A stretch of 64,000 nucleotides of DNA from Catenuloplanes indicus (GTDB lineage Bacteria > Actinomycetota > Actinomycetes > Mycobacteriales > Micromonosporaceae): contig NZ_JAUSUZ010000001.1 of NCBI RefSeq assembly GCF_030813715.1, forward strand, positions 5,022,001 through 5,086,000, read 5' to 3'. The notes under the pieces are model-generated. The model had not been told where the DNA came from. It saw only the letters and a list, made by a program, of their open reading frames with translations, and made no database searches. The position numbers were made by a program, and so were the translations under genes. Positions within the stretch are counted from its first letter, which is position 1; every line of letters starts with the position of its first letter. Of the stretch, positions 17,710-27,756 are shown in pieces.

Positions 17710-18456
17710 ATGACCGACGAGCAGCAGAAGCCGGACGACACGGCCGGATCCTCTCCGGAGCGCGAGCGTTCCGGAGAGGGCACCGAGCGGGTCGTCATAA
17801 GGGACCGGCGGAAGATCGACCCTTCCGTCGCCAAACCCGGTGCGAAGAAGCCGGAGAAGTCCGAGGAGCCCGAGGTCGTGGAGCCGGACGAGGTGCTCGA
17901 CGCCGAGTCCGCCACGGACGCGAAGGACACCGCGGAGGCGCCTCCGACCGAGGAGAAGCCCGAGTCGAACGAGGAGAAGGTGGAGCGGGTGGGTAAGCAC
18001 GCCGCGAAGACGCCTCCCCTCTCCGCTGAGCTGGAAGCGCTGCGGACCGAGGTGGAGGACCGCACCCGCGACCTCCAGCGGGTCACGGCGGAGTACGCGA
18101 ACTACCGCAAGCGGGTCGAACGCGACCGTGCCGCGGCGAGCGAGCAGGCCACCGGTTCGGTGCTGTCCGCGCTGCTGCCGGTGCTGGACGACCTGGACCG
18201 GGCGCGCGAGCACGGCGACCTGGTCGGCCCGTTCGCCAGCGTGGCCGAGCAGCTCCAGGCCGCGCTCGGCAAGTTCGGGCTGGTCGCGTTCGGTGAGAAG
18301 GGCGACCCGTTCGACCCGAACCGGCACGAGGCGGTGGCGCACCTCACCTCCGCCGAGGTGACGGAGACGACCTGCATCGACGTGATGCGGCGCGGCTACT
18401 CGCTCGGCGACCGGCTGCTGCGACCCGCGATGGTGGCGGTCGCAGACCCGGAGTGA
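17710..18456 (+). CDS. grpE: Nucleotide exchange factor GrpE
   Basis: The protein has 248 residues. The first 110 are charged and low-complexity (rich in E, K, P and S), longer than in most GrpE proteins. A coiled-coil (ELEALRTEVEDRTRDLQRVT) and the conserved core EYANYRKRVERDR follow, with the C-terminal beta domain ending GYSLGDRLLRPAMVAVA. It releases ADP from DnaK. The gene is 43 bp after dnaK. The long acidic N-terminal region is an actinomycete trait. Confidence 0.96.
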   Translation: MTDEQQKPDDTAGSSPERERSGEGTERVVIRDRRKIDPSVAKPGAKKPEKSEEPEVVEPDEVLDAESATDAKDTAEAPPTEEKPESNEEKVERVGKHAAKTPPLSAELEALRTEVEDRTRDLQRVTAEYANYRKRVERDRAAASEQATGSVLSALLPVLDDLDRAREHGDLVGPFASVAEQLQAALGKFGLVAFGEKGDPFDPNRHEAVAHLTSAEVTETTCIDVMRRGYSLGDRLLRPAMVAVADPE

Positions 18457-18462
18457 GCTCCC

Positions 18463-18503
18463 GACCGGCGAGGTGGCCCGTGCATCGGGCCACCTCGCCG
18501 GTC
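18463..18503 (+). promoter_or_regulatory. Perfect 18-bp hairpin between grpE and dnaJ
   Basis: An 18-bp perfect stem (18463-18480 with 18486-18503) closes the 5-nt loop TGCAT, starting 6 bp after the grpE stop and ending about 22 bp before the dnaJ ribosome site. There is no T-tract. It could be a partial terminator, an RNase processing site or an mRNA stabiliser that sets the dnaK-grpE to dnaJ-hspR ratio. Confidence 0.8.
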
Positions 18504-18537
18504 ATCCAGGCGATGAGCCAGCGAAGGAGGTGGATTG

Positions 18538-19728
18538 GTGAGTTCCAAGGACTGGCTGGAAAAGGACTTCTACTCCGTTCTCGGCGTGCCGAAGTCCGCC
18601 TCCCAGGACGACGTCAAGAAGTCGTACCGCAAACTCGCCCGCGAGCTGCACCCGGACCACAACCCGGGCAACAGCGAGGCGGAGGAGCGCTTCAAGTCGG
18701 TATCCGAGGCGTACGACGTGCTGTCCGACGAGCGGAAGCGCAAGGAGTACGACGAGATGCGCGCGCTCTTCGGCTCGGGCGCGTTCCGGCGCAACGCCCG
18801 CGCCGGTGGCGGCCCGGGCGGCGGCGCGTTCCCGTTCGACGTCTCCGACCTTTTCGGCGGCGTGAACACCGGCGGTGCGACCGCGGGCGACCGGCGCTTC
18901 GGCGGCGCCGGCTTCTCCGACCTCTTCGGATCGATATTCTCCGGCGGGGGTGGCGGCCGGCAGGGCCCGTCCCGCGGCCGGGACGTCGAGACCGAGGTGA
19001 CCATCGACTTCGGTGCCGCGGTGCGCGGCACCACCCTGCCGATCACGCTGCGCGCGCCCGGCGTCTGCGACGTCTGCCACGGCAACGGCGCGAGGCCCGG
19101 CACCCAGCCACGGACCTGCCCGACCTGCCGCGGTTCCGGCCTGGTGCAGCGCAACCAGGGCTCGTTCAGCTTCTCCGAGCCCTGCAAGGACTGCCAGGGC
19201 GTCGGCACGATCGTGGACGAGAAGTGCCCGGAGTGCCACGGCACCGGCGGAGTGACGAAGACCCGCACGATGAACGTCCGGCTGCCGGCCGGCGTCGCGG
19301 ACGGGCAGCGGATCCGGCTGTCCGGCCGCGGTGAGCCCGGTGAGCGCGGCGGATCGCCCGGCGATCTCTACGTGCTGGTCAAGGTGCGCCGCGACGAGCT
19401 CTTCGCGCGTAGCGGCGACAACCTGACGCTGACCGTGCCGATCACGTTCGCGGAGGCGGTGCTCGGCACCGACCTGCGCGTACCCACGATGGACGGCGCG
19501 GTGACGCTCAGGGTCCCGCCGGGTACGCCGAGCGGCCGGGTGCTGCGCGCCCGCGGCAAGGGCGTGCCCAAGCGGGACGGCGAGGCCGGCGACCTGCTCG
19601 TCACGCTCGAGGTTCAGGTGCCGAAGGACGTCTCACCCGAGGCCCGGGACGCGCTGCGCACGTTCGCCGAACGCACGCCGGCCGCATCCCGGGAACACCT
19701 CGAGGCACGGGTACGCAGAGCTGGATAG
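18538..19728 (+). CDS. dnaJ: Chaperone DnaJ (Hsp40), type I
   Basis: The protein has 396 residues from the GTG at 18538, which has GGAGG 7 nt upstream. A TTG one codon earlier is less well placed. The J-domain has the HPD triad in [10 protein letters not shown], then a Gly/Phe-rich linker. Four zinc motifs follow ([32 protein letters not shown]), then the C-terminal substrate-binding domains. It stimulates DnaK ATP hydrolysis and delivers substrates. It is the third gene of the HspR-controlled operon. Confidence 0.97.
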   Translation: MSSKDWLEKDFYSVLGVPKSASQDDVKKSYRKLARELHPDHNPGNSEAEERFKSVSEAYDVLSDERKRKEYDEMRALFGSGAFRRNARAGGGPGGGAFPFDVSDLFGGVNTGGATAGDRRFGGAGFSDLFGSIFSGGGGGRQGPSRGRDVETEVTIDFGAAVRGTTLPITLRAPGVCDVCHGNGARPGTQPRTCPTCRGSGLVQRNQGSFSFSEPCKDCQGVGTIVDEKCPECHGTGGVTKTRTMNVRLPAGVADGQRIRLSGRGEPGERGGSPGDLYVLVKVRRDELFARSGDNLTLTVPITFAEAVLGTDLRVPTMDGAVTLRVPPGTPSGRVLRARGKGVPKRDGEAGDLLVTLEVQVPKDVSPEARDALRTFAERTPAASREHLEARVRRAG

Positions 19729-19742
19729 GACGAGGTGACACC

Positions 19743-20180
19743 GTGGACGCGCGCATCCGCATCGCGATCGAGGGAGTCTCGGACGCCAAGGTCTTGATCA
19801 TCTCCGTGGCTGCCCAGATGGCCGGCATGCACCCCCAGACCCTCCGCCAGTACGACCGGCTGGGTCTCGTGCAGGCCGGCCGGGCCGCCGGCGGCGGTCG
19901 CCGATACAGCGCCCGCGACGTGGCGCTGCTCCGCGAGGTGCAGCGCCTCAGCCAGGAGGAAGGCGTCAACCTGGCCGGCATCAAGCGCATCATCGGCCTG
20001 GAACACCTCGCCGGCGACCTCCAGGAACAGATACTCGAGCTCCAGGAGGAACTGGCCGCGGCCTACCGCCGCATCGCCGAACTCGAGGCGATGGCCGCCT
20101 ACCCCCGCCGCGACCTGGTCCCGACAAGCCAGCGTTCCACCGCACTGGTGGTCTGGCGCCCGCGGGAACGGCCGCAGTAG
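19743..20180 (+). CDS. hspR: Heat-shock repressor HspR (MerR family)
   Basis: The protein has 145 residues, starting at the GTG at 19743 after GGACGAGGTG. A MerR-type winged HTH (VAAQMAGMHPQTLRQYDRLGL) is followed by RRYSARDVALLREVQRL and a helical dimerisation region with GIKRIIGLE. HspR binds HAIR sites; matching sites are at dnaK (15708) and clpB (24933). It lies 14 bp after dnaJ, so it represses its own operon. Confidence 0.96.
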   Translation: MDARIRIAIEGVSDAKVLIISVAAQMAGMHPQTLRQYDRLGLVQAGRAAGGGRRYSARDVALLREVQRLSQEEGVNLAGIKRIIGLEHLAGDLQEQILELQEELAAAYRRIAELEAMAAYPRRDLVPTSQRSTALVVWRPRERPQ

Positions 20181-20198
20181 CACTTCGGCGAGCTTTAC

Positions 20199-20220
20199 GA
20201 AGATCAAATTTCTGATCTTC
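20199..20220 (+). terminator. Hairpin just after hspR
   Basis: GAAGATCA and TGATCTTC form an 8-bp stem around AATTTC, 18 bp after the hspR stop. It merges into the dispersed repeat copy B, so the two together may end the dnaK operon transcript. There is no T-tract. Confidence 0.5.
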
Positions 20221-20302
20221 CCGCTTCCGGCGTGGTTCGGCCCGCATGCTCCCGCGGGCCAACCTCGCCGGCCGGCAAGACTCCGCTGGCTCCGCTTCCC
20301 GC
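20215..20302 (+). repeat. Dispersed hairpin repeat, copy B
   Basis: Starts ATCTTCCCGCTTCCGGCGTGG, continues to the stem GGCCCGC/GCGGGCC and ends in a CCGCTGGCTCCGCTTCCC block. It has the same orientation relative to the preceding gene (hspR) as copy A has to its own. It is inverted relative to copy C, and together they bracket the island at 20302-21151. Confidence 0.75.
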
Positions 20303-20387
20303 CCGGCACCGGAGCCGTTCCCGCACACCCCCAAACAACCCCACACCCCCGCAACACCACAGTCCCGCCCCCACTTCTCGGGCCGCG

Positions 20388-20592
20388 CTTCTCGCGCCGC
20401 GCCGCGCTTCTCGCGCCGCGCCGCGCTTCTCGCGCCGCGCCGCGCTTCTCGCGCCGCGCCGCGCTTCTCGCGCCGTGCCGCGCTTCTCGTGCCGCGCCGC
20501 GCTTCTCGTGCCGCGCCGCGCTTCTCGTGCCGTGCCGCGCCGCGCCGCGCCGCGCTTCTCGCGCCGCGCCGCGCTTCTCGTGCCGTGCCGCG
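20388..20592. repeat. 19-bp minisatellite, about ten copies
   Basis: CTTCTCGCGCCGCGCCGCG recurs with its first base at 20388, 20407, 20426, 20445, 20464, 20483, 20502, 20521, then 20555 and 20574. The 34-bp step carries an extra CGCGC run. Copies differ mainly at C/T in the CGCG/CGTG parts. A 19-bp period rules out a fixed reading frame and argues against coding. Confidence 0.9.
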
Positions 20593-20760
20593 CTGCTGAC
20601 GTCGCGCCGTGCTTGTCGCGCCGTGTCGAGCTTTGGGCGCCGTGCCGCGCTGCGTTTCTCGCGCCACACCGCGTTTCTTGTGCCGCGCCGGGCCTTGCGC
20701 GCCGCGCCTCTCGCCCCGTCGTCTTGCGGCGTGCCTCTCGCGCCGTGCCGCACGGAACCC
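20593..20760. repeat. Decayed continuation of the minisatellite
   Basis: Recognisable but diverged units such as CTTGTCGCGCCGTG, TTTCTCGCGCCACAC, TTTCTTGTGCCGCG and CCTCTCGCGCCGTGC continue to about 20760. This looks like an older part of the same array that has lost regular spacing. Confidence 0.6.
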
Positions 20761-20937
20761 TTGCTGCGTCGCAATGTCCCGCCATTGTGCGGATCAGGCC
20801 TGCGGTGCCACGCCATAGGCCGCGTGGCGCGCGTCATCAATGTGCGTGACCCGCTGCCGGGTTGTCTGGCAATGGCGGGTTGAGGCGGGGTTCCCGTCCG
20901 GCGTCTGGGATCAAATCTTCCGCAGTCTGGGATCGAA

Positions 20938-21000
20938 GATCTTTCCAGTCCGTGTTGCTGTTTCCGCCCGCCTGAAACAGCAACACGGACTGGAAGGATC
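20938..21000. repeat. Long hairpin: 27-bp arms with one mismatch, 9-nt loop
   Basis: The left arm (20938-20964) ends in CCGTGTTGCTGTTTC. The right arm (20974-21000) begins GAAACAGCAACACGG. One position differs (A versus G), leaving a G-T type pair in RNA. The base composition of the arms is much less GC-rich than the surroundings. No gene overlaps it. Confidence 0.85.
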
Positions 21001-21150
21001 TCGGCTCGTGCCGGTGGCGAGCCTGACCAGCCGTGCGTCGTCATGCGAAACGTCGATATAGCGCGGCTTGGTGTCGTGCGGCAGTTGCGGGTGACAGGAC
21101 GGCCGCGTGCAGACTCGGCGTGGTGGGGGTTGGGTCTTTGGCCGGCCGCG

Positions 21151-21233
21151 GCGGGACCGGCAGGGAGGAGCGCCAGCGACGACCGGTGCCCGCGGGAGCA
21201 TGCGGGCGGCACCACGCCGGAAGCGGGAAGATC
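21151..21233 (-). repeat. Dispersed hairpin repeat, copy C
   Basis: On the plus strand it reads GCGGGACCGGCAGGGAGG, then GAGCGCCAGCGACGACC, then the stem CCCGC-GGGAGCAT-GCGGG, and ends CCACGCCGGAAGCGGG followed by AAGATC. Its orientation points away from the minus-strand gene ending at 21488. It is most similar to copy D. Confidence 0.75.
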
Positions 21234-21428
21234 GCTCTCTGGGTTTGGATCTTCGTGGTTGTGACGTCGAGGCCGGGAGGGGAGCGCCTCGGGGATGAGA
21301 TGCAGCCCTAAAGGCGAAATGTCGGATTTTTGCCCGAGCTGGGCGGTGAGCCGGTTATGGTCACCCAGGGTGCGCGACGACGGGTCGCGAGGCCGATCGG
21401 CCTGTCATGACGGCTCGCGGCGCCGGTT

Positions 21429-21459
21429 CGGGCGGGGATCCACGGGGGCTCCCCGCCCG
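21429..21459 (-). terminator. Hairpin downstream of the 21488 gene
   Basis: CGGGCGGGGA (21429-21438) pairs with TCCCCGCCCG (21450-21459), a 10-bp perfect stem with an 11-nt loop, downstream of the minus-strand gene. A second hairpin (TGAGCG/CGCTCA, 21472-21490) overlaps the stop codon and is followed by ATGTTGTTGG on the minus strand. Either could terminate. Confidence 0.5.
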
Positions 21460-21487
21460 GGCCAACAACATTGAGCGGCCGGAACGC

Positions 21488-21922
21488 TCAGCCGAGTCGG
21501 CGGGACTGGCGGACCAGGCCGCCCTCGCACCAGTCGTGGTAGTCGAACAGTTCCGGGCGAGCCAGCAGGACCCGGGCGTTGTGGGCCCAGATTGCCATCA
21601 GCTCGTCGCCGTCGTCCTCCGCGGTCTCGACCAGTTTCCGCAGCCGCCGTTTCGGGTGGGCGCGAAATTTTGTCCGGATGCCGTCGGCCGCGTAGATGTA
21701 CAGGCAGTGCAGCGCGAAGCGGCGGGCCGGGCAGGTGCGGTCCATGGCCAGCTCGAAGAGGGTGCCGACCAGCCGGTCGCCGGACACGAGGAGATCCCAG
21801 TCCGCGGGCATCGACTCCAGCGGCACCGAGTCGGGCTGGTAGGCCCATGCGCGGAGCTCGGCGGCGCTGGGATCGACCGGGTTCGCGAAACCGTGGAAGC
21901 TCGACTGTTGCACGCTCACCAT
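21488..21922 (-). CDS. Uncharacterised soluble protein, 144 residues
   Basis: The start is taken at the ATG at 21922 (MVSVQQSSFHGFANPVDPS), with GGAG 6 nt upstream. An in-frame ATG at 21949 has no such site. The sequence is helical with conserved-looking blocks such as LRAWAYQPDSVPLESMPADWD, LVGTLFELA and FALHCLYIYAADGIR. There is no signal peptide, membrane helix or metal motif. I recall similar small proteins in Micromonosporaceae but cannot name a family. It stands alone on the minus strand beside the repeat island. Confidence 0.7.
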   Translation of the reverse strand: MVSVQQSSFHGFANPVDPSAAELRAWAYQPDSVPLESMPADWDLLVSGDRLVGTLFELAMDRTCPARRFALHCLYIYAADGIRTKFRAHPKRRLRKLVETAEDDGDELMAIWAHNARVLLARPELFDYHDWCEGGLVRQSRRLG

Positions 21923-22026
21923 GCGACTCCAGTCCGTGGTCACACCCAAAGCTCATTGCGGCGACACGGTAACTCGCCGCTACCGCCGACCGGAACCCGG
22001 GCGGCGTGCCATTTCCGGGAATTGCG

Positions 22027-23238
22027 TCAGAGGCTGGTGTCGGTCTGCGGTATCGGGTGCGCCGGCACCGTGGCGGTCCGCCGGCGCAGCATGGCCTTGA
22101 ACCACTCGGTGTCCGGGATGCGGGCCAGCATCGGGCCGGTGATCACCGTGATCAGCACGTAGGCGGTGGCCAGCGACGCCAGCTGCGGTTCCACGCCGGC
22201 CGCCACCGCCAGCCCGGCGATGACGATGGAGAACTCGCCGCGCGGCATCAGCGCGAGCCCGGCGCGGAACCGGCCGGGCAGCGCGATCCCGGCCCGTTTC
22301 GCGCCGAGGTAGCCGGTCAGCACCTTCGTGCTCATGGTCAGCGCGGCCAGCGCCAGCGCGGGCAGCAGCACGTGCGGGATCTCGGCCGGGTGGGTGGACA
22401 GCCCGAAGAACACGAAGAAGACCGCGGCGAACAGGTCGCGCAGCGGCGTCAGCAATTCCACCGCGTGGTGCGCGACCGGGCCGGAGAGCGCGATGCCGAC
22501 CAGGAACGCGCCGACCGCGGCGGACACCTGGAGCTTGTCCGCCAGGCCGGAGACCAGCAGCGTCACGCCGAGCACGCCGAGCAGCAGCGCCTCCGCGTCG
22601 TCCGCGGCGATGAACGCGGAGATCGCGTTGCCGAACCGGATCGCCACCAGCAGCACGACCACCACGGTCGCGACCGCGATCACCAGCGACGTGGCGCCCG
22701 CGGCCAGCGACACACCGGCCAGCACCGCGGTGAGGAGCGGCAGGTAGAGCGCCATCGCCAGGTCCTCGATCACGAGTACGGAGAGGACCACCGGCGTCTC
22801 GCGGTTACCGAGCCGGCCCAGGTCGCTGAGCACCTTCGCGATCACGCCGGACGAGGAGACCCAGGTGATGCCGGCCAGCACCAGCGCGGCCACCCAGTCC
22901 CAGCCCATCAGCAGCGCGAACGCGGCGCCGGGCAGCGCGTTGAGCACCGCGTCGATCAGGCCGGCCGGTGCGGACGAACGCAGGTTGCTGACCAGCTCAC
23001 CGGCCGAGTACTCCAGGCCGAGCATGACCAGCAGCAGGATGACGCCCATTTCGGCGCCGACCTCGATGAACTCCTCGCTGGCGGAGAGCGGCAGCAGGCC
23101 GCCCTCGCCGAACGCCAGGCCGGCGATCAGGTAGAGCGGGATCGGGGACAGCCCGACCCGCCGCCCGATCCGGCCGAGCAGGCTGAGACCGAGGAGGACC
23201 GTGCCGAGCTCTATGAGGAGTATGGAGAGGTCGTGCAT
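22027..23238 (-). CDS. khtU: CPA2-family K+/H+ antiporter, KhtU/KefB-like
   Basis: The protein has 403 residues from the ATG at 23238 (MHDLSILLIELGTVLLG). The longer open frame to 23328 lacks membrane character. Twelve or so hydrophobic helices span the length, with CPA2-type blocks GLALMPRGEFSIVIAGLA and VFFVFFGL. It should exchange K+ (or Na+) for protons across the cytoplasmic membrane. The gene lies 7 bp after the TrkA-C domain gene, as in Bacillus khtTU, so the pair probably forms one gated transporter. Ion specificity cannot be read from sequence. Confidence 0.85.
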   Translation of the reverse strand: MHDLSILLIELGTVLLGLSLLGRIGRRVGLSPIPLYLIAGLAFGEGGLLPLSASEEFIEVGAEMGVILLLVMLGLEYSAGELVSNLRSSAPAGLIDAVLNALPGAAFALLMGWDWVAALVLAGITWVSSSGVIAKVLSDLGRLGNRETPVVLSVLVIEDLAMALYLPLLTAVLAGVSLAAGATSLVIAVATVVVVLLVAIRFGNAISAFIAADDAEALLLGVLGVTLLVSGLADKLQVSAAVGAFLVGIALSGPVAHHAVELLTPLRDLFAAVFFVFFGLSTHPAEIPHVLLPALALAALTMSTKVLTGYLGAKRAGIALPGRFRAGLALMPRGEFSIVIAGLAVAAGVEPQLASLATAYVLITVITGPMLARIPDTEWFKAMLRRRTATVPAHPIPQTDTSL

Positions 23239-23245
23239 ACGCGGC

Positions 23246-23746
23246 TCAGCCGTCCGGCTCCGTCTCGGCCAGGATGGCCGCGACGCCGTCGAGCCCTTCC
23301 CGGGTGCCGACGACGACCACGACATCACCGGTCTGGAAGGCGAACGACGGCACGGGGGAGGCGATCACCTCGCGGTCGCGGAGGACGGCGACGATCGACG
23401 CGCCGGTGCGGGTGCGGGCCCGGGTGTCGCCGAGCCGGCGGTGTGCCCAGGGCGAGCCGGCCGGGATGGAGATCTGCTCGGTGAGCAGCCCCGCGGCCTG
23501 CGAGCGGAGACCGGCGAGCTGACCCAGCATGAGCGAGGCGCCCAGCAGGTCGGCCAGCGCCTCGGCCTCGTCGTCGGTGAGCGGGAGCGAGGCGATGCAG
23601 GCGTCCGGATCGTCCTGGTCGTAGAGCACCAGGTCGCGACGGCCGCTGCGGTGGGAGACCACGCCGATCCGGCGGCCGGACGCCATGACCAGGTCATGAC
23701 GCACGCCTATGCCGGGGAGAGCTGTCTGTTCGACCCTTACTCGCAC
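23246..23746 (-). CDS. khtT: TrkA-C domain regulatory subunit, KhtT-like
   Basis: The protein has about 166 residues if it starts at the GTG at 23746 (VRVRVEQTALPGIGVRHDL). A GTG at 23755 is also possible and no strong ribosome site decides. The N-terminal part (VEQTALPGIGVRHDLVMASG, RIGVVSHRSGRRDLVLYD) is typical of KhtT. The C-terminal TrkA-C (RCK_C) domain has GASIVAVLRDREVIASPVPS and GDVVVVVGTREGLDGV. In Bacillus KhtT gates KhtU and senses pH and c-di-AMP. It is soluble and co-transcribed with the antiporter. Confidence 0.85.
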   Translation of the reverse strand: MRVRVEQTALPGIGVRHDLVMASGRRIGVVSHRSGRRDLVLYDQDDPDACIASLPLTDDEAEALADLLGASLMLGQLAGLRSQAAGLLTEQISIPAGSPWAHRRLGDTRARTRTGASIVAVLRDREVIASPVPSFAFQTGDVVVVVGTREGLDGVAAILAETEPDG

Positions 23747-23875
23747 GGGATACACGCTACCCAACGGTTTCCCGCCGTCCGCGGACGGATCACCTGTGTG
23801 GGAACCTCGCCGCCACCTCGACACTTGTCATCTAGGACCGAGCGTTTCATGATGATCGCCCTCCGGAGGCGGATC

Positions 23876-24904
23876 GTGCCGAAAAGTCGCAGGTTGATCG
23901 CATCGTTGCTCGCAGTCGCGCTGCTGCTGACGGCCGCGGTGCTGCTGCACCGCCCGCCTTCGGCGACCGAAGATCAACCCCCTTCGACGGTACGCCGTGC
24001 GACCGTCGCCGTCCCGCCCGGCATCAGCGGTCCGTCGATCCAGTTCGTCGACCGGAACGCCGGCTACGCGCTGTTTCACGGGTGCGAGGAGTGCCCGGCC
24101 ACGATGTTCGGCACCGTGGACGGCGGCGTCTCCTGGCACCGGATCACGCACCCGGCGACCGGCCGGGTCGCGCTCTACGGTTCGCCGCGGGCGCTGGTGC
24201 TGTGGTGGATGAGCCGCGACGTGTGGCTGATGTCGACCGACCGCGGCGCGAACTGGACCCGGATCGAACCCTGGCTCGCGCCGTACCGTGGTGCCCGGGG
24301 TCTCTTCCAGTCGGGCGAGAACGGTCAGGTGGTGTTCTGGCGGGACGGCCGGCCGCAGCGGGTGCCGGAGCCGCCGCCGCTGCCGTTCGTGAGCGCGGTC
24401 GCCACCGGCGCGGACGGCCGGTCCTGGGCGGTGTGCCGGTCGCGCGACGGCGTGCTGGCGGTGCTCTCCGTGGACGGTGGCAGGAGCTGGACGACCACGC
24501 CGGTGCCGCAGCAGGGCGGCTGGCCGGTCTCGTTCAGCGTGCTGATCTCCGCGGACGGCCGGGACGTCTGGCTGGTCGGCACGCCCGGCGACCCGTACGC
24601 GTTCCCGCTGATCTGGACGTTCGTGGCGGGCCGCTGGCTGCCGGTCTCCCCATCCGGGCGCCCGCCGACGGTCACCGCGGTGGTGCCGGTAGGCGGCGGT
24701 GCGCTGGTGGTCGCCGGCCTGGGCGGGATCGGCGCGGTGCGCCACGGCCGGTACTGGCCGATCCCTGATTGGCCCGCGCGGGACCTGCTGACGCTGCTGG
24801 AGGACGGCACGATCGTCGCGCAGGACGGCACGTCGACGTGGCTGGGCGCCGGGTTCGACACGGCCCGGCGGTGGACCCGGATCGACCTGAATTCGGCCGG
24901 ATAA
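23876..24904 (+). CDS. Membrane-anchored propeller-like (sialidase/BNR-type) extracellular protein
   Basis: The protein has 342 residues from the GTG at 23876, preferred because CCGGAGG lies 6 nt upstream. The ATGs at 23849 and 23852 lack a site. A basic start and one hydrophobic segment (LIASLLAVALLLTAAVLL) form a signal anchor or uncleaved signal. The outer part repeats short beta-strand/Asp-box-like units: TMFGTVDGGVSWHRI, WLMSTDRGANWTRI, AVLSVDGGRSWTTT. These S/T-x-D-x-G-x-x-W boxes mark BNR or photosystem-assembly-type beta-propellers. No catalytic sialidase residues can be claimed. The HspR box of clpB begins 29 bp after its stop. Confidence 0.7.
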   Translation: MPKSRRLIASLLAVALLLTAAVLLHRPPSATEDQPPSTVRRATVAVPPGISGPSIQFVDRNAGYALFHGCEECPATMFGTVDGGVSWHRITHPATGRVALYGSPRALVLWWMSRDVWLMSTDRGANWTRIEPWLAPYRGARGLFQSGENGQVVFWRDGRPQRVPEPPPLPFVSAVATGADGRSWAVCRSRDGVLAVLSVDGGRSWTTTPVPQQGGWPVSFSVLISADGRDVWLVGTPGDPYAFPLIWTFVAGRWLPVSPSGRPPTVTAVVPVGGGALVVAGLGGIGAVRHGRYWPIPDWPARDLLTLLEDGTIVAQDGTSTWLGAGFDTARRWTRIDLNSAG

Positions 24905-24932
24905 ACCCGCGGCGTGACGTGGGCAACCCAGA

Positions 24933-24953
24933 GTTGAGTGGAATAGACTCAAC
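24933..24953. promoter_or_regulatory. HspR box (HAIR) upstream of clpB
   Basis: GTTGAGT-N7-ACTCAAC, a perfect match to the HspR box core extended by one pair, 59 bp before the clpB start. This places clpB in the HspR regulon together with the dnaK operon. A TAGACT within the box could serve as the -10, but no clear -35 was found. Confidence 0.9.
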
Positions 24954-25011
24954 TCCGGTGGTGTCATAGAACGCGGACACCACGCTTGAAGGTAACCACC
25001 ATGGGGAGCCG

Positions 25012-27597
<2,586 letters not shown>

Positions 27598-27623
27598 GCC
27601 CCACTACGGGAAACCGATGTCTG

Positions 27624-27649
27624 AAGGGCCGGGAAAGTCCCGGCCCTTT
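27624..27649 (+). terminator. Terminator after clpB
   Basis: AAGGGCCGGGA (27624-27634) and TCCCGGCCCTT (27638-27648) form an 11-bp perfect stem with a 3-nt loop, followed by TTGGATTG. It lies 27 bp after the clpB stop and separates clpB from the DUF4178 cassette. Confidence 0.8.
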
Positions 27650-27756
27650 GGATTGCAATCTCGACAAGGCGCTTCTTCCCAGATCGCGGAGGGTGACAGG
27701 GCTTGCTACCGTCTGCGGCCAGCGGGACTTGATCGGCCTGGGAGGGGATCGCCGGC

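Larger units (their letters stand above)
20181..21487. other. Gene-free repeat-rich island between hspR and the next gene
   Basis: About 1.3 kb holds no supported gene. It contains a small hairpin, dispersed repeat copy B, a 19-bp minisatellite with a degenerate tail, a 27-bp hairpin, and dispersed repeat copy C in inverted orientation. Long open frames on either strand are artefacts of the GC-rich repeats and read as Arg/Ala-rich nonsense. A 10-bp inverted repeat (CCCGCCATTG near 20780 and its complement near 20870) is also present. Confidence 0.7.

Noticed and set aside
19614-21215. A 533-residue minus-strand open frame across dnaJ, hspR and the repeat island
   Set aside because: It reads through the 19-bp minisatellite in cycling frames, is antisense to dnaJ/hspR at one end, and is composed of repeated ARREKRGAAREARRGA-type units with no start site.
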